From DATFXF01 sp035258565 (GTDB lineage: Bacteria > Acidobacteriota > Terriglobia > Acidiferrales > UBA7541): DNA of 5,857 nt. The position numbers and the translations under genes were made by a program. The stretch is taken from NCBI GenBank assembly GCA_035258565.1, contig DATFXF010000311.1, positions 1 to 5,857 of the forward strand, written 5' to 3'. Shown here piece after piece: positions 5,418 to 5,857 of this stretch; the first letter of the stretch is position 1; the number at the start of each line of letters is the position of its first letter. A model generated the notes under the pieces. The model was given only the letters and a program-made list of their open reading frames with translations, searched no databases and was not told the DNA's origin.

Positions 5418-5780
5418 ATGCCCCCTACACATGAGAACGGCAAGATTTGCTACATCGAAATGCCCGCTACTGACGTTGCTCGCTCGGCGGACTTCTACAA
5501 ATGCGTCTTCGGCTGGAATATCCGGAAACGCGGAGATGGTCGTACCTCCTTTGACGATACGCTCGGGGAAGTGAGCGGCGCCTGGGTACTCGGGCGACCG
5601 CCCGCCTCGGAGCCCGGCCTTCTGTTATACGTCATGGTTGACAGTGTGGCCGCAACCGTGGACGCGATCGTCGCCAATGGAGGGGAGATTGTGCAGCCGA
5701 TCGGCGCGGACGCGCCCGAGATCACTGCGAGGTTTCGTGACCCGGCGGGAAACGTGATCGGCCTCTACCAGCAGCCGTAA
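5418..5780 (+). CDS. Small VOC/glyoxalase-fold protein
   Basis: The 120-residue product has the pattern of the vicinal oxygen chelate superfamily (glyoxalase, bleomycin resistance, dioxygenase). It shows a first strand ICYIEMPATDVARSADFY followed by VFGW, a central SGAWVLG strand, a second module LLYVMVDSVAATVDAIVANG, and the closing ARFRDPAGNVIGLYQ. Length is normal for a one-domain member, which would dimerise. The usual metal ligands are not obvious: the first-strand position holds Tyr where many members have His, and the closing motif reads GNVIGLYQ where metal enzymes carry Glu. This resembles the Cfp30B-like subgroup, whose substrate is generally unknown. No signal peptide is seen, so it is cytoplasmic. 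The ATG at 5418 follows AAGGAG (5407-5412) by 5 nt. It is divergent from the kinase gene and shares a spacer with the palindrome at 5319-5335. No function beyond the fold is claimed. Confidence 0.88.
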   Translation: MPPTHENGKICYIEMPATDVARSADFYKCVFGWNIRKRGDGRTSFDDTLGEVSGAWVLGRPPASEPGLLLYVMVDSVAATVDAIVANGGEIVQPIGADAPEITARFRDPAGNVIGLYQQP

Positions 5781-5857
5781 AACGTCGGAAGAGCGATGCA
5801 GACGGCCACGCTGTTCGCCTTCGGCAAGAGTTTCCTTCGATATTGAATTGAGGCGGG

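Noticed and set aside
5796..5846. 16-codon open frame after the VOC gene
   Set aside because: It is too short, has no convincing ribosome binding site and matches no known peptide. It is expected by chance.

Overview
This is a high-GC bacterial segment, most likely from an Acidobacteriota (Terriglobia-like) soil or sediment genome. Two things suggest this. The menaquinone genes belong to the futalosine route. The minus-strand Ser/Thr kinase has an N-terminus (MINQTISHYKVLEKLGGGGM) and a C-terminal tail (AYQDFLTLWKDAD...AKAEYAKLQ) that are characteristic of the large, multi-copy acidobacterial membrane kinases. The taxon is inferred from recalled family features, not from a search. Nothing here looks like a phage, IS element, tRNA, rRNA or CRISPR.

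Layout. At 1-362 (minus) lies the N-terminal half of larB, the first enzyme of nickel-pincer cofactor synthesis, cut by the window edge. A short divergent spacer separates it from a plus-strand group, 450-3207: a UbiX-type flavin prenyltransferase whose frame is broken twice within about 30 bp (450-1086), a UbiA-family prenyltransferase of the MqnP type (1151-2032) and the radical-SAM aminofutalosine synthase MqnE (2059-3207). These three fit one pathway. MqnE builds 6-amino-6-deoxyfutalosine early, MqnP adds the polyprenyl tail late, and UbiX would supply prenylated FMN to a UbiD-like decarboxylase that is not in this window. Between ubiX and mqnP is a 64-nt leader with two inverted repeats, the second of which pairs with the likely mqnP ribosome binding site.

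At 3395-4309 (plus) is an exported protein of unknown function made of two related alpha/beta repeats. It converges on a Ser/Thr kinase gene (4341-5208, minus) that appears to have lost its middle. The kinase domain runs to about residue 255 and then jumps, out of frame, to the last 33 codons typical of the family. A 7-bp inverted repeat sits exactly on the junction. Divergent from the kinase, at 5418-5780 (plus), is a small VOC/glyoxalase-fold protein. The spacer between them holds a perfect 17-bp palindrome, a candidate operator.

No new multi-gene system is convincingly visible. The points most worth following are the kinase deletion and its junction, the double frameshift in ubiX, the mqnP leader structure, the 17-bp palindrome and the uncharacterised two-repeat secreted protein. 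No gene-free stretch exceeds 300 bases. The last 77 bases (5781-5857) show nothing supportable.
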